From NCBI RefSeq assembly GCF_900184255.1, contig NZ_LT854640.1:1211422-1275421 (forward strand): 64,000 bases of DNA, read 5' to 3'. Both the position numbers and the translations under genes were made by a program. The DNA is from Haloimpatiens massiliensis. Its GTDB lineage: Bacteria > Bacillota > Clostridia > Clostridiales > Clostridiaceae. The notes under the pieces were generated by a model. The model saw only the letters and a program-made list of their open reading frames with translations. It did not search any database and was not told where the DNA came from. Every line of letters begins with the position of its first letter. Position 1 is the first letter of the stretch. Below, one piece after another: positions 44,546 through 53,598 of this stretch.

Positions 44546-46135
44546 GTGATTAATATAACCAATGTTAGCTTAAGATATGGTGAGAGAAAACTTTTTGAAG
44601 ATGTAAACTTAAAATTCACTCCTGGCAATTGTTATGGAGTTATAGGTGCTAATGGAGCTGGTAAAAGTACTTTTCTAAAAATTTTATCTGGAGAAATAGA
44701 ACCTAATACAGGCGATGTTTCTGTGGCTCATGGAACTAGAATGTCTGTTTTAAAACAAGATCATTATGAATATGACCAGTATGAAGTTTTAGAAACAGTC
44801 ATTATGGGAAACAAAAGACTATATGACATTATAAAAGAAAAAGAAGTTCTTTATGCAAAACCTGATTTTAACGACGAAGATGGTATTAAAGCCTCTGAAC
44901 TTGAATGCGAATTTGCAGAATTAAATGGATGGGAAGCTGAATCTGAAGCCTCTTCTCTTCTTCAAGGATTAGGTATAGAAACTGATTTACACTATAAAAA
45001 AGTGGAGGAATTATCCGGTAGTGAAAAGGTTAAAGTACTACTAGCTCAAGCCTTATTTGGCAATCCTGGAATATTAGTTTTGGACGAGCCTACAAACCAT
45101 TTAGATATAAAATCTATCAACTGGTTAGAAGAATTTTTAATTGCATTTGAAGGAACTGTAATTGTAGTATCTCATGACAGACACTTTTTAAATAAAGTTT
45201 GTACCCATATGGCTGATGTAGACTTCGGTAAAATTAAATTATATGTTGGAAACTATGATTTTTGGTATGAATCTAGTCAATTAGCTCTTCAAATGGCTAA
45301 AGACCAAAACAAAAAGAAAGAAGAAAAAATTAAAGAGCTTCAAGACTTTATTGCTCGTTTCAGTGCTAATGCTTCTAAATCTAAGCAAGCTACTTCTCGT
45401 AAGAAGCTATTAGATAAAATTAACTTAGATGATATTGAGCCATCTACCAGAAGATATCCTTATGTTGGATTTAAACCAGAAAGAGAAGTAGGTAACGACA
45501 TACTTGTAGTAGATGGACTAACTAAAACTATCGATGGCATCAAAGTACTTGATAATATATCTTTTATAGTTTCTAAAGGAGATAAAATTGCCTTTGTAGG
45601 AGAAAACGAAATAGCCAACACTACATTATTTAAAATATTAACAGGTGAAATAGAACCCGATAGCGGCTCCTATAAATGGGGAATCACTATTACAACTTCA
45701 TATTTTCCTAAAGACAACTCAGAATTTTTTAATGGTGTAGACATATCCCTTGTAGATTGGCTCCGTCAATTTTCAGAGGAAAAATCTGAAAGCTATTTAA
45801 GAGGCTTTCTAGGTAAAATGCTATTCTCCGGTGAGGAAGCCTTAAAAAAGGCAAATGTACTTTCTGGAGGAGAAAAAGTTAGATGTATGCTTTCTAAAAT
45901 GATGTTAAGCACTGCAAATGTACTTCTTTTAGATCAACCTACTAACCACCTAGACCTAGAATCCATTACCGCCTTAAATAATGGTTTAAGAGATTATAAG
46001 AGCAATATTTTGTTTACATCTCATGACCATCAATTTATTCAAACCATTGCGAATAGAATTATAGAAATTAAACCTACTGGTATAGTAGATAAAAAAATGA
46101 CTTATGATGAATATCTAGAAACTATGGATCTATAA
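44546..46135 (+). CDS. ABC-F family ATPase with a degenerate second nucleotide site
   Basis: About 529 aa, two nucleotide-binding domains and the ABC-F linker, without membrane segments; these proteins act on ribosomes. NBD1 is canonical: GANGAGKSTFLKIL, LSGSEKVKVLL and LDEPTNHLD. NBD2 has GENEIANTTLF in place of GxxGxGKS/T (no Lys) and DQPTNHLD (Glu to Gln). GTG 44546 (MINITNVSLRYG) fits the AAAGGA distance better than the ATG at 44540. It resembles YbiT. Confidence 0.9.
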   Translation: MINITNVSLRYGERKLFEDVNLKFTPGNCYGVIGANGAGKSTFLKILSGEIEPNTGDVSVAHGTRMSVLKQDHYEYDQYEVLETVIMGNKRLYDIIKEKEVLYAKPDFNDEDGIKASELECEFAELNGWEAESEASSLLQGLGIETDLHYKKVEELSGSEKVKVLLAQALFGNPGILVLDEPTNHLDIKSINWLEEFLIAFEGTVIVVSHDRHFLNKVCTHMADVDFGKIKLYVGNYDFWYESSQLALQMAKDQNKKKEEKIKELQDFIARFSANASKSKQATSRKKLLDKINLDDIEPSTRRYPYVGFKPEREVGNDILVVDGLTKTIDGIKVLDNISFIVSKGDKIAFVGENEIANTTLFKILTGEIEPDSGSYKWGITITTSYFPKDNSEFFNGVDISLVDWLRQFSEEKSESYLRGFLGKMLFSGEEALKKANVLSGGEKVRCMLSKMMLSTANVLLLDQPTNHLDLESITALNNGLRDYKSNILFTSHDHQFIQTIANRIIEIKPTGIVDKKMTYDEYLETMDL

Positions 46136-46141
46136 AAATTA

Positions 46142-46210
46142 TTTAGTATAGTGCTAGCTCTAAAACTCATTCTTAATTCAATAGTAAGCTTTAGAGCTAC
46201 TATACTTAAA
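46142..46210. terminator. Convergent-gene terminator
   Basis: 'tttagtatagt...agctctaaa' pairs with 'tttagagct...actatacttaaa' at the two ends of this segment. It lies between the convergent ABC-F and DEAD-box genes. Confidence 0.7.
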
Positions 46211-46226
46211 TACATCACCATATTTT

Positions 46227-47801
46227 TTATCTTTTTTTAGATTTCGACACTTCAATCTTTACTTTTCTTCCACAAAGCCTTTTACCTGAACAATAATTTA
46301 TTATATAATTAGAAGCTTTTTCCGTTACGTCTACAAAAGAAAACTTCTGTAGTATATCTATATCGCCAATATCTTCTTTATCTACCTTAGCAGTATCGCA
46401 TAAAAATTGAACTAAACCCTTTGCACTTAGCTTATCCATGCGGCCAACGGTTAAAAATAATCTTACATTATAAGAACTGCCTCCCAGATTATTTTCTGTA
46501 TAATCATAACTTATTTCTTTATCATATATGTTTTTCATCAGTGCAGCTGCTACATCCACTAAACTAAATTCATCATCCATTTCCTTAGCTAAAGGAATAA
46601 ACTTTTTATAATCCTCCCGCTCCAATGTTTCTTTTATTTTAACACGCATATTTTCATACTTAGCATAAAATATATCATCTATAGTTGGAATTTCTTTTCT
46701 TTTTATTTTACTTTTTGTGGCCTTTTCAATTTGTTTTAAAAGACTGTATTCCCTGGAAGTAACAAGAGTGTACGCTGTACCTTCCCTATTAGCTCTGCCC
46801 GTTCTTCCAATTCTATGTACATAAGACTCTACGTCCTGGGGCAAATCATAATTTATAACATGAGATATATTTTCAATATCAATCCCCCTAGCTGCTACAT
46901 CTGTTGCTACTAAAAATTCAAGATTTCCATCCTTGAATTTTCTTAAGGTATTCATCCTTTGATTCTGCTTCATATCTCCATGCATTCCCTCTACGTTATA
47001 ACCTCTAGCTTGCATAGACTCTACTAATTGATCTACTCCCTTTTTAGTTCTGCAAAAAATAATTGCAGTGGAAGGGGCATCTACATCTAGTATTCTGCAA
47101 AATGATTCAAATCTTTCCTTTTGCTTAATTTCATAATAATATTGACTTACAGTAGATACGGTCATAGCACTTTTTATTATAGATATCTGCTTTGTTTCCG
47201 GTTTCATATATTTTTTACTAAGTTTTTTTATTTCATTTGGCATAGTAGCAGAAAATAATAATGTTTGTCTTTCACTACTACATTTATTTATTATCTCTTC
47301 TATATCTTCAATAAATCCCATATTAAGCATTTCATCTGCTTCATCAAGTACTAGAAATTTAATAGAACCTAAATCCATTACCTTCCTTCTTATAAGATCC
47401 AAAACTCTTCCTGGGGTACCTACAACAATATCTATTCCATTTTTTAAAGTTTTAATCTGTCTTTCTATAGGTTGCCCTCCATATACAGGCAGAAGTTTAA
47501 TTTTAGTATGCTTTGCTATACGTGATATCTCATCATTTACTTGAATAGCCAATTCTCTTGTAGGTGCTAAAATAAGACTATATATTTTGCCAGTACTTTT
47601 TTCAAAATTATTTAAAATTGGAGCTCCAAAAGCAAAAGTTTTTCCAGTACCTGTTTGAGCCTGACCTATAACATCAAATCCTTTCAAAAGAACGGGTATA
47701 ACTTCTTGTTGAATCTTAGATGGTTCTTCAAATCCCATATCATCTATAGCCATTAGAATATTATTATTAAAACCTAAATCTTCAAATTTTAAATTTTCCA
47801 T
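46227..47801 (-). CDS. DEAD-box RNA helicase with DbpA-like RNA-binding domain
   Basis: 524 aa. Motifs: Q motif IQQEVIPVLL, AQTGTGKTFAFG, PTRELAIQ, LDEADEML, SATMP and HRIGRTGR. The last ~75 residues (NVRLFLTVGRMDKLSAKGLVQFL) are a DbpA-like RRM used to bind 23S rRNA in DbpA. RNA unwinding in ribosome assembly is the family role. The ATG at 47801 follows GAGGAG. Confidence 0.95.
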   Translation of the reverse strand: MENLKFEDLGFNNNILMAIDDMGFEEPSKIQQEVIPVLLKGFDVIGQAQTGTGKTFAFGAPILNNFEKSTGKIYSLILAPTRELAIQVNDEISRIAKHTKIKLLPVYGGQPIERQIKTLKNGIDIVVGTPGRVLDLIRRKVMDLGSIKFLVLDEADEMLNMGFIEDIEEIINKCSSERQTLLFSATMPNEIKKLSKKYMKPETKQISIIKSAMTVSTVSQYYYEIKQKERFESFCRILDVDAPSTAIIFCRTKKGVDQLVESMQARGYNVEGMHGDMKQNQRMNTLRKFKDGNLEFLVATDVAARGIDIENISHVINYDLPQDVESYVHRIGRTGRANREGTAYTLVTSREYSLLKQIEKATKSKIKRKEIPTIDDIFYAKYENMRVKIKETLEREDYKKFIPLAKEMDDEFSLVDVAAALMKNIYDKEISYDYTENNLGGSSYNVRLFLTVGRMDKLSAKGLVQFLCDTAKVDKEDIGDIDILQKFSFVDVTEKASNYIINYCSGKRLCGRKVKIEVSKSKKR

Positions 47802-47987
47802 ATCTTCTCCTCTTTCTTTTGATAAAAATAATTTTCACCAAAATAATTTATATTATCTATTATTTCTAAACTAGCAAGAATTTATAACTTGAAAAATAAT
47901 TTTTAAAAAACATTGCCTATATATTCATAATTTTTCAATAACAAAAATATATAGTAGTAATACATTGATGTTTAGGAGGAATATATT

Positions 47988-48542
47988 TTGAGTAAAATTG
48001 ATTATGAAATGCATAAAAGAGATAAATACTCTGATCCATCTCCATATCCTGAAGTAAAAGTACTTCGCCCTAATCTTTATTATGCTTCTATATTAATGGA
48101 TGATTATGCAGGAATGGTTAGTGAATTTACTGCTATTAGTCAATATTTGTATCATTACTTCTTTTTTAAGGATATTAGTGATGAGCTAGGAGAACTTCTA
48201 GAAAATGTATCTATAACAGAAATGCTTCACATGGAGATATTAGCAAATGTTATAAAAAAACTAGGAGGTAACCCAGTAATTAGAGGTTCTTATAGTACTT
48301 GCGGGAACTTTTGGAATGGAAGTTTTATTTATTATGGAATAACTCTTTGTGAAAGATTAAAAGCTGACATAGATTCAGAATATAAAGCTATAGACGAATA
48401 TCAAAAACATATATTTGCCATTGAGGACCCTTATATTAAAGCAATACTTAAAAGAATTATTCTAGACGAAAAAGTTCATATACGCCTTTTTAATGAGGCA
48501 TTAAAAAAATTCTGTGGTATTATTTATAGACCCCTTAAGTAA
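47988..48542 (+). CDS. Mn-catalase/CotJC-like ferritin-fold protein
   Basis: 184 aa, start TTG 47988 with AGGAGG. It has the four-helix metal site: EFTAISQYLYHY, ITEMLHMEILANVI, DSEYKAIDEYQ and LDEKVHIRLFNEA, i.e. the Glu/Glu-xx-His pairs of Mn catalases and ferritins. Many such clostridial proteins sit in the spore coat (CotJC type). It probably degrades peroxide or holds metals. Confidence 0.85.
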   Translation: MSKIDYEMHKRDKYSDPSPYPEVKVLRPNLYYASILMDDYAGMVSEFTAISQYLYHYFFFKDISDELGELLENVSITEMLHMEILANVIKKLGGNPVIRGSYSTCGNFWNGSFIYYGITLCERLKADIDSEYKAIDEYQKHIFAIEDPYIKAILKRIILDEKVHIRLFNEALKKFCGIIYRPLK

Positions 48543-49051
48543 TGATATTTACACTAATATAAATTTAAAATAATCTATAAAAAAATTTTGCAAATATATA
48601 TATGTACTAAAAGTCCCTAGTCCCCACTCCCTTATATCTACCCATTATTTAGTTGCTCAATTTTCTTAGTTATAAAATCACAATTGCTTTTTTGTTTAAT
48701 TATAACTAAGAAAAGATGTACTCAATAATCAATTTACGAATGATTAATTAATAATAAAACTCCTTTAGAAGCTTTTAATAAAATATAAATTAAGTGCTAA
48801 TCTATATTAAGGTGCTAGGGACTAGGTGAAAGACAAATAATAAAACAAAAATAAAAATGTTTAAAGAATAATGTGAAAATTTGCAAAAATAATTTCTTTA
48901 AATTATAATTTAGTTAATACATAAATTTAAATATTACTTATAAGCAAGTAACAAATTTAAATTTAGTGTTAATAATTTTTATATGTAATATGAAAATTTT
49001 TCATTCATAGCCACAACTTAAACAAAATAATAGGTGGATTGGAGGGATATT
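48543..49051. other. Non-coding stretch with family 3 and inner hairpins
   Basis: 509 bases. It holds a perfect 15-bp stem 'ttttcttagttataa' (48661-48675) / 'ttataactaagaaaa' (48700-48714) inside an outer inverted pair ('agtccctagtcccc' near 48612 and 'ctagggact' near 48815). The remainder is AT-rich with the nitroreductase ribosome site at the end. Confidence 0.5.
48612..48826. repeat. Family 3 palindromic element, copy 1
   Basis: Ends 'agtccctagtcccc' and 'gtgctagggact' are partly complementary across ~215 bp, with a perfect 15-bp hairpin inside. The 'agtccctagtccc' end is shared with 54810 and resembles 62394. Confidence 0.6.
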
Positions 49052-49831
49052 ATGAGCAATATTGAAGCCATGAATTTAAGAAGATCCGTAAGAAGATATA
49101 AAAGCCAAGCCATATCTAGAGCTCACATGGATGCAATAAAATGGTTTGTAAATGAACTAACTCCCCTTAACCACATACCTTTTGACATTATATTTTTCGA
49201 AAATGGAGAAGTAATTACAAAAACATTCAAGGGAATTGCAAATATATACTCTAAAGTAATAGCACCTCATTATATTGCAATTACTTCTGAAGAAGCACCT
49301 GGTTATCTAGAAAATGTTGGATTTATAGGGGAACAATTGATATTTAAATTAACAGCTTTAGGCATTGGAAGCTGCTGGCTAGGTAGATCTATTGCTAGAA
49401 ATGTATTTAATCAAATAGCTCCTATAAAAACTAATCAATCCTATATAATTTTAATATCTTTTGGATATGCTGAAGAAGATTTATCACCTATTTCTAAAAG
49501 AAATAGATTAAACATAAATCAGTTTGTACAGGGTAAAATAAAAGAAGATTTCCTTCCAATATTAAATGCCTTAAGAATAGCTCCTTCTGCTGTTAACTCA
49601 CAACCTTGGAGAATAGTAGTAGAAAAAAATACTTTGCATGTATATATGAAAAATAAAAATTTTATCTCTGAAAAAATATTAGATAAATTAAACTTTATTG
49701 ATATAGGAATTGGTCTCTGTCATATGATGACCGCTGCCGAAGAACTTGGATTTAACACTTGTTTAAAAAAGTACGAGCTTTTACCTATTAAAAATCTTAA
49801 ATATATTACTAGCATAGAAATTTCTAACTAA
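49052..49831 (+). CDS. Nitroreductase-family flavoprotein (two-lobed type)
   Basis: 259 aa from the ATG at 49052 (GGAGGG). The N-terminal RRSVRRYKSQAISRAHM binds the FMN phosphate in the family. The middle GEQLIFKLTALGIGSCWLG and IAPSAVNSQPWRIVV are further nitroreductase signatures; the two half-domains in one chain resemble the TM1586 type. Electron acceptor unknown. Confidence 0.88.
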   Translation: MSNIEAMNLRRSVRRYKSQAISRAHMDAIKWFVNELTPLNHIPFDIIFFENGEVITKTFKGIANIYSKVIAPHYIAITSEEAPGYLENVGFIGEQLIFKLTALGIGSCWLGRSIARNVFNQIAPIKTNQSYIILISFGYAEEDLSPISKRNRLNINQFVQGKIKEDFLPILNALRIAPSAVNSQPWRIVVEKNTLHVYMKNKNFISEKILDKLNFIDIGIGLCHMMTAAEELGFNTCLKKYELLPIKNLKYITSIEISN

Positions 49832-49858
49832 AGCTACAAAATTTAAAATGTAATGAAA

Positions 49859-49888
49859 GAAGCTACCTATTTTTATGTAGGTAGCTTC
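49859..49888 (+). terminator. Terminator after the nitroreductase gene
   Basis: 'gaagctaccta' pairs with 'taggtagcttc' (49859-49869, 49878-49888), followed by T-rich bases. Confidence 0.85.
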
Positions 49889-49899
49889 TTTATTATATA

Positions 49900-49916
49900 A
49901 GGTACATGAAAATAAA
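49900..49916 (+). repeat. Solo end of a family 1 repeat
   Basis: 'aggtacatgaaaataaa' is identical to the first 17 bases of family 1 copy 1 and ends exactly at the pyrE stop codon. The rest of the element is missing. Confidence 0.7.
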
Positions 49917-50483
49917 CTATTTTATATTTCTACTTCCTGGTTTTACATATGGTATTTTCTCTCTACATAAAGGGCAGGATTCCTTTTCGTAACTTTTAAC
50001 TTCTATTCTTGTAGCACTATATATTTTATAAGGCATATTACTTTCTCCCCTATCAGCTATACAACAAATACCTACCACTTCTCCACCTAATTCTTCTAAT
50101 AATCTTGCTGTTTCCATAGAAGATTTTCCTGTAGTTACTACATCTTCAGTTATTAATATCTTTTGCCCCTTCTGTATTTCAAATCCTCTTCTTAAATCCA
50201 TCTTTCCATCTACTCTTTCAGTAAATATAGCAGGCTTTCCTGTTTGTCTTCCTATTTCATATGCTACTATAATTCCTCCCATGGCAGGACCTACAACTAT
50301 ATCAAACTCCACATCTTTTATTTTATCTGTAACTACTTTCAAAACTTTCTCTGCTTTATTTGGATATTGAAGTAATTTTGCACATTGCACGTATCTATTA
50401 CTGTGTTTTCCGCTAGACAATAAAAAATGTCCTTCTAAAAGAGCATCACATTCCTTCAATATATCTATAACCATACTATTCAT
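49917..50483 (-). CDS. pyrE: Orotate phosphoribosyltransferase
   Basis: 188 aa. Converts orotate and PRPP to OMP. The PRPP loop is LITEDVVTTGKSSMETA, preceded by FDIVVGPAMGGIIVAYE. Unlike short PyrE forms, it has a C-terminal CPLCREKIPY tail. The ATG at 50483 follows GGGAGG. Last gene of the pyr operon. Confidence 0.96.
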   Translation of the reverse strand: MNSMVIDILKECDALLEGHFLLSSGKHSNRYVQCAKLLQYPNKAEKVLKVVTDKIKDVEFDIVVGPAMGGIIVAYEIGRQTGKPAIFTERVDGKMDLRRGFEIQKGQKILITEDVVTTGKSSMETARLLEELGGEVVGICCIADRGESNMPYKIYSATRIEVKSYEKESCPLCREKIPYVKPGSRNIK

Positions 50484-50626
50484 TATAATTCCTCCCAGTA
50501 TTTATATTTTATAAAAAACTTTCAAAAGAGTTTTCTCATTAATTTTAAATTTGTAATTTAAAATTATAATTTATAACTACGAAAATTAAATTATAGCTAA
50601 TAACACTTATTTTATAGAAATATAAT

Positions 50627-51538
50627 TTATTTTATACACATTTTAATTTGTGATAAGGAGCTAATATGTTTTCTTTCCATAAATGCTTCTATACCATTAA
50701 TTATATCTAAGCATGCATATGGATTTGAAAAATTTACTGTTCCTATTTGTACCGCTGAAGCCCCTGCCATTAAAAACTCCACTGCATCTTTCCAATTTTC
50801 TATTCCCCCCATCCCCACTACAGGCACATGAACATTTTCACAAACTTCATATACCATTCTCAAGGCTATGGGCTTTATGCAAGGACCTGAAAGTCCCGCA
50901 AATATATTCTCAAACACAGGTTTACCTGTATTTATATCTATGGCCATGGCTTTAAATGTGTTTACTAATGAAAGTGCATCTGCCCCTGCTTCCTCACATT
51001 TTAATGCCATATCTACTATATTCTCCGCATTAGGTGAAAGCTTTACCATAAGAGGTTTTTTGCATATTTTTTTTACTTCCTTAACCACATCATATGCAAC
51101 TTTTGATTTTATTCCAAAAGCCATGCCCCCTTGTTTCACATTAGGACATGATATATTAAGTTCTATCATTTGAACATCTGTATTATTTAATTTTTCTACT
51201 CCCTTTAGGTAATCTTCTAAATTATTTCCACCTAGGTTAGCTATAATATTTGTGCCTAATTCCCTCATATTAGGGAGTTCTTTTTTTATAAAAGAATCTA
51301 CTCCAGGATTTTGAAGTCCCACACTATTCATCATCCCAGCTCTAGTTTCATGTATTCTAACACCAGCATTGCCAGCTTTCTCATTTAAAGTTAATCCCTT
51401 TGAACATATACCACCTAACTTTTCTACAGGATATATCTTATTAAACTCTTGTCCAAAACCAAAGGTTCCTGAAGCTGCAATAACAGGATTTTTAAAAATC
51501 ACATCACATATACTTAAAGAAGTATCTATATTACTCAT
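50627..51538 (-). CDS. pyrD: Dihydroorotate dehydrogenase B, catalytic subunit
   Basis: 303 aa FMN enzyme oxidising dihydroorotate with NAD via PyrK. The catalytic Cys lies in ELNISCPNVKQGGMAFG. Also PVIAASGTFGFGQEF, and the FMN-binding VVGMGGIENWKDAVEFL. It pairs with PyrK, but a family 1 repeat separates the two genes (gap 270 bases). Confidence 0.96.
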   Translation of the reverse strand: MSNIDTSLSICDVIFKNPVIAASGTFGFGQEFNKIYPVEKLGGICSKGLTLNEKAGNAGVRIHETRAGMMNSVGLQNPGVDSFIKKELPNMRELGTNIIANLGGNNLEDYLKGVEKLNNTDVQMIELNISCPNVKQGGMAFGIKSKVAYDVVKEVKKICKKPLMVKLSPNAENIVDMALKCEEAGADALSLVNTFKAMAIDINTGKPVFENIFAGLSGPCIKPIALRMVYEVCENVHVPVVGMGGIENWKDAVEFLMAGASAVQIGTVNFSNPYACLDIINGIEAFMERKHISSLSQIKMCIK

Positions 51539-51589
51539 ATATCATCAAATCCTCTCACAGTTTTAAAATTCATCAAAATATTCTGTTTT

Positions 51590-51747
51590 AGGTGCATGAA
51601 AATAAATAACAAGTGAAAGATGCTGTATATTTTGTGTCAGACAAGGAAACAGGTTCCGCCGCTAGTAGAACTATCGGTGGGTTCTGCTGACGCAGTATGA
51701 CGCAAAATAGACTAGCATACTGACTTGTTATTTATTTGAATGTGCCT
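51590..51747 (+). repeat. Family 1 palindromic repeat, copy 3, inside the pyr operon
   Basis: 158 bp, with ends 'aggtgcat' and 'atgtgcct'. It lies between pyrK and pyrD, so the pyr mRNA should carry it in the antisense sense as a long hairpin. Otherwise nearly identical to copies 1 and 4. Confidence 0.9.
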
Positions 51748-51808
51748 TAATAGGATATTTAATTTTTTAATCTTTCTATTAAAATTACCTCACAGATTAT
51801 TATAAATC

Positions 51809-52582
51809 CTAAAACATAATCTGCTCCCCTTTAAACACTGGGCCGTCATTACAAACCCTTTTATATCCATCCTCAGTTTCGCATGTACAACCAAGACACG
51901 CTCCAATGCCACAAGCCATTTTATTTTCCATGGATACATAAACCGGCACATTCTTATCTTTACACATTTTTACGACCTTTTCCATCATTACTTTTGGACC
52001 ACAACAATATACAATTTCATACTTTTCAGGCTTAAAAATATCCGTAATATAAGAGTTATCCACAACTTTTAAATTACTTTTCTGTGCATAACTTTGTAAT
52101 TTATTACCATTTATTTCTTTTTCCATGGATATGTATAAGTTATTAACATTTTTTTCCACATTATCCACAGCATATGACTCATTGTAGAATCCTGCATAAA
52201 AGTCTATACATGTTTTTTTTAGTCGTCTTGACAAGAATGCTAACGGAGCTATTCCGATTCCACCTGACACCATAGCTACTTTTTTGGCACTGTCTTTTAA
52301 ATTAAAACTGTTACCTAAAGGTCCTAAAACTTGAATTTCATCACCTTGTTTAAGTTTACATAGAAGTTTTGTCCCCTCACCTACTACTTTATATAAAAAT
52401 TCGATTTTTCCATCCCCAGATTCGTATATACTAATAGGTCTTGGAAGAAGAGGTTCCTTATATGGAACCTTCAACATGTAAAATTGACCAGGATTTCCTT
52501 CAAAGTTTCCTTCAATACTTATTTTATATATATCTTCACATATTTTTTCATTTTTCAATACTTTTTCTATGGAACAAATCAT
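51809..52582 (-). CDS. pyrK: Dihydroorotate dehydrogenase electron transfer subunit
   Basis: 257 aa. FAD domain: LPRPISIYESGDG. NAD domain: VAMVSGGIGIAPLAFLSRRL. The C-terminal Cys cluster MACGIGACLGCTCETEDGY...CNDG binds 2Fe-2S. It passes electrons from PyrD to NAD. The ATG at 52582 follows GGAGG. Confidence 0.96.
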   Translation of the reverse strand: MICSIEKVLKNEKICEDIYKISIEGNFEGNPGQFYMLKVPYKEPLLPRPISIYESGDGKIEFLYKVVGEGTKLLCKLKQGDEIQVLGPLGNSFNLKDSAKKVAMVSGGIGIAPLAFLSRRLKKTCIDFYAGFYNESYAVDNVEKNVNNLYISMEKEINGNKLQSYAQKSNLKVVDNSYITDIFKPEKYEIVYCCGPKVMMEKVVKMCKDKNVPVYVSMENKMACGIGACLGCTCETEDGYKRVCNDGPVFKGEQIMF

Positions 52583-52627
52583 TATACTTTATCCTCCAGA
52601 ATTATATAATTAATATTCCTAACTTAC

Positions 52628-53497
52628 TTATATATTTTTACAAGCCTCTTCCAGCGCTTTTCTCATATTTAATGTTTCTTCCCCAGCCCATCTATCAAAC
52701 TCTTTTTCACCATTTTCCTTCTTTCTATATGCAAGAAGTATACCTCTAGAAGAATTTACTATACCACCATTCCCCTTATTCATATATAATGCTACATCTT
52801 TAGCTCCTCCACCTTGAGCACCATATCCAGGTATTAGGAAAAATGTTTTGTTTAAGTCTTTTCTAATTTTTTCTGCTTCCTCTCCGTGAGTACATCCTAC
52901 CACTGCTCCTATACTGCTATATTGACAGTTTCCTAGGTACTTTTCCCCTATATTTTGTATCTTTTCACCTACAACGTTATACACTCTTTTATCACTTTTC
53001 GTTGTTATATATTGTATATCCTTTGCTCCTTCATTAGAAGTTCTCAATAGTAAGAATAACCCCTTTTCTTTTTTACATACATATTCCAAATAAGGCTCTA
53101 CACTATCCATTCCCATATATGGGCTTAATGTTATAAAATCACTTTCAAAATCTCCTTCGAAATGAGCTTTAGCATACATTTGTGCAGTCTTAGCTATATC
53201 TCCTCTTTTAATATCAGCTATAGATATAGCTTTCTTTTCCTTTATATAATCTAAAGTTCTCTTATATGCCCTAAGTCCTAAAAGTCCCAAAGCTTCATAA
53301 TATGCTATTTGCACTTTAAAGCATGCTGCATTTTCAATAGTAGCATCTATTATTCTTTGGTTAAAACTAACTATTCCATCCTCTAGTGAATCATATTTTT
53401 TCAAAAATTCCTCTGGTATATATTCAACTGCTGTGTCCAATCCTACACATACAGGACCTTTCTCTTTTACGCTTTGGTATAATCTATCTATAATCAA
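52628..53497 (-). CDS. pyrF: Orotidine 5'-phosphate decarboxylase (long type)
   Basis: 289 aa from TTG 53497: GGAGG lies seven bases before this TTG, and the family start is (M)IIDRLYQSVKEKGPVCVGLD. The ATG-type extension to 53536 lacks a ribosome site. The active site Lys-Asp-Lys set is in SIADIKRGDIAKTA, and FLIPGYGAQGGGAKD is the phosphate loop. Produces UMP. Confidence 0.95.
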   Translation of the reverse strand: MIIDRLYQSVKEKGPVCVGLDTAVEYIPEEFLKKYDSLEDGIVSFNQRIIDATIENAACFKVQIAYYEALGLLGLRAYKRTLDYIKEKKAISIADIKRGDIAKTAQMYAKAHFEGDFESDFITLSPYMGMDSVEPYLEYVCKKEKGLFLLLRTSNEGAKDIQYITTKSDKRVYNVVGEKIQNIGEKYLGNCQYSSIGAVVGCTHGEEAEKIRKDLNKTFFLIPGYGAQGGGAKDVALYMNKGNGGIVNSSRGILLAYRKKENGEKEFDRWAGEETLNMRKALEEACKNI

Positions 53498-53598
53498 TTT
53501 TTTACCTCCAAAAGTATATTTTATAAAAAAATTCACATTATATATTTAATCTAAAAATATTTTTTTAGTCTGAGTATATTTTAAATCTAAGTATATTT

